64,000 nt of DNA from Xenorhabdus cabanillasii (lineage in GTDB: Bacteria; Pseudomonadota; Gammaproteobacteria; Enterobacterales; Enterobacteriaceae). Every line of letters starts with the position of its first letter. Position 1 is the stretch's first letter. The position numbers and the translations under genes were made by a program. Where the stretch lies: NCBI RefSeq assembly GCF_003386665.1, contig NZ_QTUB01000001.1, forward strand, positions 3,410,001 to 3,474,000. Direction: 5' to 3'. The notes under the pieces are model-generated. The model was not told the DNA's origin and ran no database searches. It was given only the letters and a program-made list of their open reading frames with translations. This document shows positions 7,813 through 17,117 of the stretch, piece by piece.

Positions 7813-8634
7813 ATGAAAAATGAAAGAAGACTTTTTCTGAAACAGGCGAGTATTACTGGTGCAGTATTTTCATTATTACCTCTGATTCCAGCAGGCGCTC
7901 TCGCCTCTTCAAATAGCCAGCCAAAGAAAGAAGATGATATTAATATAGGCGTTTGTGAGATGACCCCAGAGGAAATGTCAGGCCCATATTTTATAAATAA
8001 CAAACTACTGAGAAGGAATATAACAGAGGATGAACCAGGAATACCTCTTTTATTGACAATGAAAATAATTGATTCTGTAACCTGCAAACCTTTAGATGAT
8101 GTCTTTATTGATATATGGCATTGTAATGCAATGGGAAAGTATTCAGGTTGGAAATACATAAACCCAGATCTTAAAGCTCCATCTGGTGGTATAGGGACGA
8201 TTTCAAGAACGGATGAAAGCACATTCCTTCGTGGGGCGCAAAGGACAGATAAAGAAGGCATAGTCAGATTCACCACCATTTTCCCTGGATTCTATGCGGG
8301 AAGAGCTTTACATATCCATTTATCAGCAAGGAATGCGAATATACAAAAAAGACAGGAGGATAAATTCTATTTTGTAGGCCAGCTATATTTCCCTGAGGAT
8401 ATATCTAAAGAAGTCATGATTAATGATATGTATTCTCCAAGGGGTATTGACAGGCTTAAAAATGAAGATGATTCCATCTTTTCTGGCTCTAAAAATAGAG
8501 CTGCCATTTTGACAGTAAAAAAGATAGGGGATAGTCTATTGGATGGATTACATGGAAAGATAGTCTTATCGATTAATAAAGACAATGTGTCCAAGAAAAT
8601 AACCCCTAAAGATTTGGCTAAACACACTGTGTAG
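7813..8634 (+). CDS. Exported intradiol ring-cleavage dioxygenase-like protein
   Basis: The 273-residue protein belongs to the protocatechuate/catechol intradiol dioxygenase fold. This family uses Fe(III) held by two Tyr and two His to split catechols between the hydroxyls. Visible family parts are SGPYF, DIWHCNAMGKYSGW (Tyr ligand region) and the FPGFYAGRALHIHL block, which carries a Tyr and the His-x-His pair. The N-terminus has a Tat-like signal (two Arg, LFLK, then a hydrophobic stretch and an Ala-rich cleavage site near residue 32), so it probably acts in the periplasm. No other catechol-pathway genes are nearby. Substrate is unknown. A good AAGGAG site precedes the ATG and a terminator follows. 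Confidence 0.85.
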   Translation: MKNERRLFLKQASITGAVFSLLPLIPAGALASSNSQPKKEDDINIGVCEMTPEEMSGPYFINNKLLRRNITEDEPGIPLLLTMKIIDSVTCKPLDDVFIDIWHCNAMGKYSGWKYINPDLKAPSGGIGTISRTDESTFLRGAQRTDKEGIVRFTTIFPGFYAGRALHIHLSARNANIQKRQEDKFYFVGQLYFPEDISKEVMINDMYSPRGIDRLKNEDDSIFSGSKNRAAILTVKKIGDSLLDGLHGKIVLSINKDNVSKKITPKDLAKHTV

Positions 8635-8662
8635 GTATGATTACCTTAACAAAGCATAAATT

Positions 8663-8696
8663 CAGGAGAGGCATTTAACCTCTCCTGTTATTTTTC
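8663..8696 (+). terminator. Rho-independent terminator
   Basis: The stem CAGGAGAGG / CCTCTCCTG closes on a 7-base loop and is followed by TTATTTTT. The stem repeats that at 4683-4707, with a different loop. It ends the dioxygenase-like gene. Confidence 0.85.
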
Positions 8697-9195
8697 GGAT
8701 CACGTATTCAACCCGTTGATGGTTGTGTATAATCGCCATTTTTTCGGAGAAATGAAATGGCGATTACACAAAATCATTTTCACTAAGGCAATACCGTTAT
8801 TTTAAAAGGTATTTGTCAGCGCCCTGAAATAACCTGAAAGTGACCAAGTTATAATTTCATTAATGTTTTATTTTGATTTATTACTTTGTGATATTATTAT
8901 CTCCAGCCACTTTAGCTCATTAATATCGGTCTATTTATTAGAAAAATTACATAGGCAGATTTGATTGCTGCTCATCACTATTCATCTCATGAATCATGAA
9001 GAAACCACCAGTAATTTTAATTACTCATATCAAAAATAAACTAAGTACCCCCCTTTTAGGATGGCAATTTAAAAAATACAGTATCTGTTTTATGAAAAGA
9101 TTCATTCTTAAATATCTTCAATGGGTAACAACGTCAGGTAACTCACTTTTAATCCAGTAGCCGAATCCATTAGCCTAACTAGCAGGAGTTAAGCA
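8697..9195. other. Intergenic spacer with long hairpin
   Basis: No gene is supported here. At 8725-8769 an imperfect inverted repeat (GTGTATAATCGCCATTT against AAATGGCGATTACAC) forms a stem with a 2-base bulge. The rest is AT-rich and probably holds the promoter of the NRPS fragment at 9196. Its ribosome site is AGGAG, seven bases before the ATG. Confidence 0.5.
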
Positions 9196-9936
9196 ATGTC
9201 TAAGTCATGCAGTCGTATTAACAACGAAAATGAAAATTCTTCTGTATCTTCTTGCAAATTTTCACTCAGCTCTACTCAGCAAGTCGTCTGGCTTGACCAG
9301 ATTCTCCGACCTGATAACCCCTGCTATAATCTTGGTTCAGTTGTTCTCATTGAAGGAAAGTTGGATGAAGCACTGTTAATACGTGCTTTTGAAACCGTTG
9401 TTTATCGTCATGACGCATTACGTTTACGACTCATCAATACCCAGGCATTACCACTTCAGGAAATTGCGAAAACTTTACCCGTTGCTGTGAAAATTCACGA
9501 TTTCTCACAGCATACCGACTCAGAAGCCCAAGCCACGCAGCATATCCGCGCAGCTTTCATGCAATCGTTCGATTTAAATGGCGCTCTGTGGCGTGCTGAA
9601 CTACTACGGGTGAGCGATACACGCTGGTACTGGCAATTCTGTTGTCATCATTTGATCGGAGATGCTACAAGTTTAGGCCTGATCCCTGAAGACCTTGCCT
9701 ATATTTATGGTTGTTTAATCAGAGGGGAACAACTATTCGAGCCTGCATCTTCCTATCTTGATTTTGTTACCGAAGATAATGCCTATTTCGACTCACAACG
9801 TTATGTGCAAGATCGGCAATTTTGGCTGGAGCGCTATGCGAACTTACCCCCCGCATTGATCCAACCGTTAAATCCAGGGGTTCTACGCCGGAACCTCAGA
9901 TTTTTCCGGTCGTTGAATTTATCCCCGGTTGAGTAG
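9196..9936 (+). pseudogene. NRPS 5' fragment: condensation domain
   Basis: Residues about 20-225 are the N-terminal half of an NRPS condensation domain. It has an entry motif like SSTQQVVWLDQ, the RHDALRLR segment and the active-site motif HHLIGDA at 151-157 (consensus HHxxxDG). Similarity stops after FWLERYANLPPALIQPLN, exactly where the transposon end begins; the last 20 or so codons are read from transposon DNA. A complete module would need the rest of C plus A and T domains, none of which follow. The start has a good AGGAG site and looks native, so this is the true 5' end of a gene cut by insertion. The possible 3' half is at 47363-49054. Confidence 0.88.
9877..9914 (+). repeat. Candidate Tn3-family left terminal repeat
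   Basis: A 38-bp stretch begins GGGG and ends near TCGTTG. This fits the general Tn3-family pattern (GGGG start, CGTTAAG-like inner end) in position and length. It lies just outside the resolvase stop codon and at the point where NRPS similarity ends. No matching right repeat was found, consistent with loss of that end. Confidence 0.4.
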
Positions 9937-10533
9937 CTTTATCCCGTCAGCCCGCAATTGACCATCTGGAGAAATATGTCTGTACAGGGTTTGCCGAGTT
10001 ATTCCCAGTTCCTGGCATAACGTACTGACTTTTGTCTCTGGTCGTCCCATTGATGCCATTGCCAGGCGCAATTTTACAGGTGTCATTTTGTAAGGCCGAC
10101 CTCCCTTCCTGCCGCGGGCTCTCGCTGATGCCAGACCAGCGGTCGTTCGTTCTGCAATGAGTTCGCGCTCGAACTCGGCCAGTGCGGCAAAAATACCAAA
10201 TACGAGTTTACCGGCAGCGGTTGTGGTGTCGATGGTCGCACCATGACCAGTCAGTACCTTCAGTCCTATTCCTCTTCCGGTAAGGTCGTGCACAATATTA
10301 ATGAGATGACGAAGGTCACGACCAAGACGGTCCAACTTCCATACGATCAGTGTGTCTCCTGGTCGTAGTGCCTTCAAACAGGCAGAGAGTCCAGGGCGAT
10401 CTTCTCGTTTGCCGGATGCCAGGTCCTCATAAAGATGGGCAATATCAACACCAGAGTCGATCAGTGCATCACGCTGTAAATCATTCGTCTGAGAACCATC
10501 AGCTTTTGAAACCCGCATATACCCGATTAACAT
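9919..10533 (-). CDS. tnpR: Tn3-family serine resolvase
   Basis: TnpR resolves transposition cointegrates at the res site between itself and tnpA. The 204-residue protein has the serine-recombinase catalytic domain: Ser9 in MRVS, an LASGKREDRPGL segment, and the WKLDRLGRDLRHL active-site helix. A long helix (FGIFAALAEFERELI) follows, then a C-terminal helix-turn-helix (LCQELGITRQTLYRHI). The gene looks intact. It is divergent from tnpA, the usual Tn3/Tn5403-like arrangement. Confidence 0.92.
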   Translation of the reverse strand: MLIGYMRVSKADGSQTNDLQRDALIDSGVDIAHLYEDLASGKREDRPGLSACLKALRPGDTLIVWKLDRLGRDLRHLINIVHDLTGRGIGLKVLTGHGATIDTTTAAGKLVFGIFAALAEFERELIAERTTAGLASARARGRKGGRPYKMTPVKLRLAMASMGRPETKVSTLCQELGITRQTLYRHISPDGQLRADGIKLLNRG

Positions 10534-10696
10534 TTCACACCTGTCACATATACGTTCGATTAAGTGACATTCTTGTTTTTGTGTCAGAGTCTGTCAATAT
10601 TAGTCACACTACCCGTCACTTAAATTATGGCACGCAAAGGGTATTATTTAATAATAATGTGACAATTACGTTTGCATAAGTAAAGGAACATCGGGG
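10534..10696. other. Putative res site between tnpR and tnpA
   Basis: The divergent spacer contains a 28-bp dyad, TGTCAC at 10542-10547 and GTGACA at 10564-10569, followed by further TGTCAG and GTCAC half-sites. Resolvase subsites are inverted half-sites of about 28 bp, so this is a good candidate for the recombination site and the shared promoters. Confidence 0.6.
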
Positions 10697-13540
10697 ATGG
10701 CCAATAAAAATAAACTCCTCAGTATTCTTTCAGACGCCGAGCAGGAAGCTCTGTATGCTCTTCCTGATTTCGATGATGCGCAGCGACTTGAGTTTCTGGC
10801 TCTGGATGAGTCTGAATTGTCACTGGTGAACAGCCGCAAAGGGCTTCATGCTCAACTCTTTTGCATTCTGCAGATTGCTTACTTTAAAGCCAAACATCTG
10901 TTTTTTCGCTTCGGCTGGGATGATGTTCAGGATGACTGCTATTTTATTCTGAACCATTATTTCCCGGGAGAGTCACTTCCGGACAAATTTCCCACTAAGC
11001 ACGAACGCTATGCTCAGCGTGAAAAAATCTGCACACTGTATGGTTACCGGCCGTGGTCATCTTCACGTCTTCACAACTTGAACAACAGGCTGCCCACATT
11101 GTTCAGCGCGATGTGACTCCCGGTTTTATCGCTACTGAACTGATTATCTGGCTAAACGCGCATAAAATCATCCGGTCTGGCTATACCACACTTCAGGAAC
11201 TGGTGAGTCGGGTTCTTTCTGATGAACGGCAGAGGCTGGGGCGTATGATTACTGAACATCTTGATGATTCCACCGTTGCCCTTCTGGACAAACTGATTGA
11301 ACGAGATGACACCCTTTCCCGGTTAGCTGTCCTCAGACAGGATGCACGTGACTTTGGCTGGCGACAAATGGTTCACGAACGGGAAAAACGGGCTATGCTG
11401 GAACCTCTGCACCACAAAGCCTGTAATATCTTACCTGCGCTGAATATTTCGCAGCAAAACCTGCTGTATTACGCCAGTCTGGCGAATTTCTATACTGTTT
11501 ACGATCTTCGCAATCTGAAGCCAGAGCAGACCCGCCTTTATCTGTTGTGTTATGCCTGGCTCCGTTATCGCCAGTTCAGCGATAACCTGGTGGATGCGAT
11601 GTTTTTTCATATGAAGCAGCTTGAGGACGAGAGCCGCCGCGTGGCTAAACAACTTATGGCTGACATACAGGAAAAACACCGACGCGAAACATCTAAAATC
11701 GGATGTCTGCTGTCACTTTATGTTGATGACAGCGTTCCAGATCCCACCACCTTTGGTGAAGTCCGTCGTCGAGCCTGGAAAATCATGCCACGGGAGACAC
11801 TGAAAGCCACTGCACAGCGCATGAGCGTAAAACCCGTAAGTAAACTTGCGCTGCAATGGCAGGCTGTGGACGGTATGACGACATTAATCCGGCGTCACCT
11901 GCGCCCATTATTTATGTCTCTTGACCTCACCAACGTGGTTCAGGACAGTCCGTGGGCAGAGGCGCTGAACTGGCTCAGAATGGTATTCAGCAAAAAGCAG
12001 ACACTCTCACAACGGCCACCTGAAGAATGCCCACCGGGAACATTACCCGGACGGCTGCACCCTTATCTGCTGGAGTACGGTGAAGATGGTGAACCCCTGT
12101 GTCTGAATGCCGGGCGCTACGAATTCTGGCTATATCATCAGATAAGAAAGCGTTTTCAGTCGGGTGAGTTCCATCTCAACGCCAGTCTCCGGCACCGTCA
12201 CCTTTCTGATGAATTGATACAGGCAGGAGAACAGGCTTCAGTACTGGCAGAAATGAAAATTCCCTTTCTGCAGAAACCCATTAAAACGCAGCTAAAAGCA
12301 TTGTCGTCCGAGTTACACCGCGTTCAACCGAGAGCTTAAGCAGGGGAAGCTGAAACATCTGGAATACGATAAAGAAACACAGAAACTGACCTGGCATAAA
12401 TCTGTGCTCAGTCACCATAAGGTGCAGGAGAAGCGTTTTTATGAGCAACTGCCATTTTGCGATGTGACTGACGTCTTCCGTTTTGTTAACAGACAGTGCC
12501 GGTTCCTCCAGGGGATGAAACCGCTGCAACCCCGTTATGCCAAAAAAGAAGTTGATACAGACAGCCTGATGGCAGTTATCGTTGCTCAGGCGATGAACCA
12601 TGGTAATCACGTAATGGCGCGAACCAGCTATATTCCGTTCCATATTCTGGAAACCACATACGAACAGTATCTTCGCCAGGCATCACTGCCCACGGCTAAT
12701 GACTGTATTACCAACGCTATAGAAGCCCTGCCAATTTTTCCGCACTATTCGTTTGATCCTGATACCCTTTATGGTGCTGTTGACGGGCAAAAGTTTGGCG
12801 TTGAGCGCCCGACAGTAAAGTCCAGATATTCGCGTAAATACTTTGGTCGTGGCAAAGGCATAGTGGCTTACACGTTGTTGTGTAACCATATTCCGGTCAA
12901 CGGATATCTGATTGGCACAAACGAATACGAAGGCCACCATGTCTTTGATATCTGGTACCGGAATTCCTCAGAGGTGAAACCCACGGTCATCACCGGTGAT
13001 ATGCACAGTATCAACAAAGCCAACTTTGCAATTCTGCACTGGTTTGGCCTCCGCTTTGAACCGCATTTTACGGATCTGAACAGGCAACTGCAGGAACTGT
13101 ACTGCACCAGAGAACCATCAACCTACAAAAAATACCTGATTCAACCTGCCGGACAGATTGATCTGAACCTTATCATCCGCGAAAAAGGCAATCTCAAGCG
13201 TATTGTTGCCACGCTGGGGCTGAAAGAAATGACACAGGGAACGCTGATCCGCAAACTGTGTACGTATACGACAACGAATCCGACAAGGCAGGCACTATTT
13301 GAATATGACCGACTGGTCCGTAGCATTTACACGCTGAAGTATCTGCGCGACCCGCAACAGGAACGTAATATCCGCCGCTCTCAGAACCGGATTGAGTCTT
13401 ATCACCAGCTGCGTGCCGCAGTGGCCAAAGTCGGCGGGAAGAAGGAGTTAACAGGAAAAAAAGTAAAACCCGATTGCCACTTGGCTTTAAGTAACACACT
13501 GACTTTCTTATTCATGCTGATAACTACAAAATCAAAATGA
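10697..13540 (+). pseudogene. tnpA: Tn3-family transposase, frameshifted and truncated
   Basis: Three reading-frame pieces (10697-11116, about 11065-12339, about 12305-13540) together read as one Tn3 TnpA. The first frameshift is near 11060-11070, after YGYRPW. The second is near 12305-12320, where the frame continues as LYTAFNRELKQGKLKHLEYD. The last piece carries the DDE core: Asp in AVDGQKF, Asp in TGDMHS and Glu in NRIESYHQLR. Similarity stops after GGKKELTGK near 13455. The normal C-terminal end, with the ISNQCGR-like region, is replaced by unrelated sequence. The element should be unable to transpose by itself. Confidence 0.9.
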
Positions 13541-14065
13541 TAGACGCGCTCCAACGCGCGTCTTCAGAACTGCCGCTTGAACTGAAAACTCACATGCTTA
13601 CAAAAAGAAATAAAACATATACGTTATAATCATGTGTATTAAAATATTCATAAAATTGCAATATTTCAAATTGAAACAAATATTATAAGTTATAATTTGA
13701 AAAATAAAATTGTCTAAAGCGTTCAAAAATCACACTATATATCGTTAAAAACTATCAAATATATTAATTTACATCGTGAGTGTCGATTAAATTAAAAAAC
13801 CAAAGAATTTTATTCTGTCAATTAGTTAGAAATGATTATTCATAAATATTTTTAATTAATTTGGTGGGGATATTGTTAAGCGTTACTGTTGTTCTACGTC
13901 TGTTAAAGATCACATTTTGGTGAAAATGGGGATGGGATACAGCTCTATTATCGGCAGATAAAATCCACCAACTTAATGCTGGGAAAACCGTTGAGTAAGA
14001 TTTTGAAGCTACCAGAAACTCGTCAACTGCCAAAAATGATGTTTGAAATTTTCTATGAATAAAAA
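13541..14065. other. AT-rich spacer right of Tn3 remnant
   Basis: About 520 bp with no supported gene. 13541-13600 is transposon-flank sequence, and 13600-13850 is very AT-rich. A stretch at about 13880-14050 could be a decayed coding remnant but has stops in every frame I read. No Tn3 right inverted repeat is visible. Confidence 0.45.
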
Positions 14066-14094
14066 ACAAACCCTATCTTTTCAATAGGGTTTGT
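14066..14094 (-). terminator. Terminator of Hint-domain gene
   Basis: An 11-bp perfect stem (ACAAACCCTAT / ATAGGGTTTGT) with a 7-base loop lies just beyond the stop of the minus-strand gene. On that strand it is followed by a run of T residues. Confidence 0.85.
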
Positions 14095-14109
14095 CAACTG
14101 TCTGAGATA

Positions 14110-15852
14110 TCAATTTGCTATCGATACCTTTCTTTGCAGGTTATTATCACCGACTAAAATGCCACCAGCGAAAAGCAAGGCATCTTCAGGTAATAATTGA
14201 CTTTTATCATCTGTTTTTTCTAACACGAAATTATACACGTTTAATGGATCTGTGTTTCTCAATTTAACTGAGCTAAGGGTAGTTTGACCACCACGTGTAT
14301 ATATTGTATCACCGATCTTAAGTTCATCGGCTTTTACTATTCCTCGTAATGTTGCAACAGGATGCGTTGGAGTCAGTGAAACTTTTTCACCGTTATTATA
14401 AATTAAATCAACAAATTCGGTATCGTGACCTACAATACGGCTTTTCACTTGTAATACACCACCTTGCTTTGTTAGGACTTTATCACCTAGACGTATATCT
14501 TCAACCTTCTTCTTAGAACCATCAGCCATATCTATTAATGTACCTTCAGCAATACAACCATATTGGATACTAATGGGTGGATAAATGTATTGTAAAGCAG
14601 ACCGAGTACTTCCGGGATGATTAGTATAAGTGAATTGAATAGGATATGCTTGCTTATCAGACTTATCAGGAGTTGTGAGAATAGTAACCTGTAAATCCAA
14701 TACATACTTCTCGTTATTTTTCCAGCATATTGACCCAAAATTAGCGTAGCCTGAGTCTTTGGAGAAATCCCATGTCAATTTTTTACCGCTTTCATCAACC
14801 GTTACATGTTCCCAAAATATATTTTCATCAATTGCTCTTACCTTACATCCACCACCAGTATCAAGGCCAACCAACGTCAAATCTGCGTGTATTGGTAATC
14901 TCTTGGTTCCCTTAGGCTTTCTATTCTCATCAATCAGAATATAGTCATGGAATTCAACACTGCCAATGATTTCCATATTGATATATGTCTTCTTATTTGG
15001 CAACTTTGGCGTCATTGGACCATAATCGCAAGCAGCAGGAGTATTAGGCTCAGGGTTTGCTCTATTTAGACAAACGATTATCGGTTGATCTAGATCCATG
15101 TTTTTTACACGAGTCGGTGCCGTATTATCCATCTTTTCTGGAGCATAGTCGAAAGCAAGTATATTTGATTTCATGAGAATTGGCCCGTCACTGATACTTA
15201 TCCCATTTATTTTTCCCTGATATGTTGAAACAGCGATAACAGAAGATTGATTAGGATTATTAATACCATTAGGTATATCTTCTTCAGAAACGGCTTCCGT
15301 TGTATGGCTCCGTACTTCCTTACCCTCTATACTGCTTGAACCTGATGCGATTACCTGTCTAGATTTTTTATCTTTATCAAGTGCAAAAACCACAAGTGTG
15401 TCTTGGAACGATGAAGGAAGGGAAGGATCAGGATAGTAAAGAGAATTAAAAACTGTAGCTGAAATTGATTTATAATCTTTAGAAGGTACTATTACAGCCT
15501 GTCCGAAAAAATTTTCAGGATCTTTATTCGAGCGATGTATTTCAAGCGATTTCCCACTCTTAATCAGTGCATGTTGCTTTGCTTTTATCGTCTCAATATC
15601 CTTAAAAACATCAGGATACTTCTGTTCAGTAATACCACTGTAGCGTAACAGAGCTATATACCCCTTTTTATGAGATGGAATAGTTAGATTTATTACTTTA
15701 GGTTTATTATTTACCTTAATGCTATCTAAAAGTTCAGATACGGCCTTATAATCATCTATAGATAATGTATCAAGTTTCGTATCAGCAAGGCATGAGATTA
15801 TAGGGGTGAGCAGTATGATAAAAAAAACAAATATTCTTTTGTATAGAGCCAT
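14110..15852 (-). CDS. Exported protein with C-terminal Hint domain
   Basis: This 580-residue protein starts at MALYKR, because AGGA lies at a good distance before that ATG; an upstream in-frame ATG at 15903 has no such site. Residues 1-24 are a signal peptide. IISC could be a lipobox, or cleavage could follow CLA. The middle (about 25-430) is not recognised. From about residue 435 there is a Hint (hedgehog/intein) domain: CIAEGTLIDMADGS, then VEDIRLGDKVLT, the LTPTHPVAT block, and a C-terminal VYNFVLE with LFAGGILVGDN. Hint domains self-cleave proteins, and in bacteria often sit before toxin or secreted domains. Here nothing follows the domain, so any released part would be the N-terminal region. 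It lies just upstream of the PVC operon, divergent from it. Confidence 0.8.
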   Translation of the reverse strand: MALYKRIFVFFIILLTPIISCLADTKLDTLSIDDYKAVSELLDSIKVNNKPKVINLTIPSHKKGYIALLRYSGITEQKYPDVFKDIETIKAKQHALIKSGKSLEIHRSNKDPENFFGQAVIVPSKDYKSISATVFNSLYYPDPSLPSSFQDTLVVFALDKDKKSRQVIASGSSSIEGKEVRSHTTEAVSEEDIPNGINNPNQSSVIAVSTYQGKINGISISDGPILMKSNILAFDYAPEKMDNTAPTRVKNMDLDQPIIVCLNRANPEPNTPAACDYGPMTPKLPNKKTYINMEIIGSVEFHDYILIDENRKPKGTKRLPIHADLTLVGLDTGGGCKVRAIDENIFWEHVTVDESGKKLTWDFSKDSGYANFGSICWKNNEKYVLDLQVTILTTPDKSDKQAYPIQFTYTNHPGSTRSALQYIYPPISIQYGCIAEGTLIDMADGSKKKVEDIRLGDKVLTKQGGVLQVKSRIVGHDTEFVDLIYNNGEKVSLTPTHPVATLRGIVKADELKIGDTIYTRGGQTTLSSVKLRNTDPLNVYNFVLEKTDDKSQLLPEDALLFAGGILVGDNNLQRKVSIAN

Positions 15853-16652
15853 AATTTTTCCTATGAAATAATAAAGATTTCTTAAGTCAAAAACATTACA
15901 CAAACTTTATTTACAAATCGCTATTTGTTGAACTTTAAACTGATAGGTAGTATATACCTAATAAACTTCAATTTGCACAGTGAAAACACGAATAAGCCTT
16001 ATTCCTCCTCGCCTTGTGAGAAAGAATAAAAGCATCTTGAAGTACGATGGTTATATTAATTAATAATCTCATCTTGAAATTATTAATTAAAGGGAAAACA
16101 TATTGAAACTAAAATCATATATATAATTAATGGTCATTTGTAATAAAACGTCAAGTTTTTTATATTCTCCTGCCTTATGAAAAAATTTTCGCACAACTAT
16201 CTACTGGGCTGTGTACTCAAAACATTGGATGAGTTTTATTAACTTTAAGCACAGCAGATATCCCAATATAAGTTTATTCCAGATAATTAACTTATCATGA
16301 ACTCCTTCCTTCATAGTGAAATAAAAAATTCACAGACATTTAATATCACCCACCGTTTTCAATAATCAGACTTAATTATTAAAAATTGGAATAATGAAAA
16401 ATTTGCTATGAACATATAAAAATGTCGGTTATATAACATTATTAAAAAACTTATCTTGAATCACTTTGTTAATTAATGATAGGAATAAAATAGAGATTAT
16501 TTTCATAAATCACAAAATAAGTATCCCTCATAAATTCTAATCTTTAGAAATAAAGTTATTGCGGTAGCTATACCCATAGTTCAATACTAGTAAAACAAAG
16601 CGATAGAGCTTTTATTAGATTTTAAACATCAATAAACAATAAAGGAAAAATC
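15853..16652. promoter_or_regulatory. PVC operon promoter and leader region
   Basis: This 800-bp, very AT-rich spacer lies between the divergent Hint-domain gene and pvc1. I see no gene. Near its right end is an ops-like element (16559-16570), and the pvc1 ribosome site AAGGA lies just before 16653. A long untranslated leader is likely if RfaH-type control operates. Confidence 0.55.
16559..16570 (+). promoter_or_regulatory. ops-like element (RfaH recruitment)
   Basis: The sequence TTGCGGTAGCTA contains GCGGTAG, the core of the ops element (consensus GGCGGTAGCGTG). It lies in sense orientation about 83 bp upstream of pvc1. RfaH-family antiterminators bind ops in paused transcription complexes and allow long operons to be read through. 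An RfaH-like regulator is known for the related Serratia antifeeding prophage. The match is partial (missing first G, changed tail). Confidence 0.5.
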
Positions 16653-17102
16653 ATGGCCATAACTCCAGAAAAAATCGCTGTTGAATATCCCATTCCTACT
16701 TATCGATTTGTTGTTTCAGTTGGTGACGAGCAAATCCCATTTAACAATGTTTCCGGGCTTGATGTTCATTATGATGTCATCGAATATAAAGATGGCACCG
16801 GTAATTACTATAAAATGCCGGGCCAACGTCAATCGATCAATATTACCCTGCGTAAGGGAGTCTTCCCTGGCGACACTAAACTGTTTGATTGGATTAATTC
16901 TATTCAACTTAATCAGGTTGAGAAGAAAGATATTGCAATTAGCCTGACCAATGAAGCCGGCACCGAAATTTTAATGACCTGGAACGTAGCGAATGCCTTC
17001 CCGACCTCATACACCTCCCCTAATTTTGATGCCACCAGCAATGAAATCGCTGTTCAGGAAATAGCCCTGACAGCAGATCGTGTAACCATTCAAGCGGCTT
17101 AA
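16653..17102 (+). CDS. pvc1: PVC inner tube protein
   Basis: Pvc1 is the stacked hexameric tube subunit (Hcp-like, phage T4 gp19 fold) of the contractile injection particle. The 149-residue protein matches the family in length and in the PTYRFVVSVGDEQIPFNNVSGLD opening, the YYKMPGQR segment and the conserved W-N-V-A-NAFPTSY region. It is the first gene of the operon and has an AAGGAAAAATC ribosome site. As the most abundant tube component it is expected to be highly expressed. Pvc5 at 20914 is a second, diverged tube-type protein. Confidence 0.93.
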   Translation: MAITPEKIAVEYPIPTYRFVVSVGDEQIPFNNVSGLDVHYDVIEYKDGTGNYYKMPGQRQSINITLRKGVFPGDTKLFDWINSIQLNQVEKKDIAISLTNEAGTEILMTWNVANAFPTSYTSPNFDATSNEIAVQEIALTADRVTIQAA

Positions 17103-17117
17103 TAACGGAGAGATTTT

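Noticed and set aside
13836..14069. Minus-strand 77-codon frame
   Set aside because: It overlaps the terminator of the Hint-domain gene and has no ribosome site or recognisable sequence.
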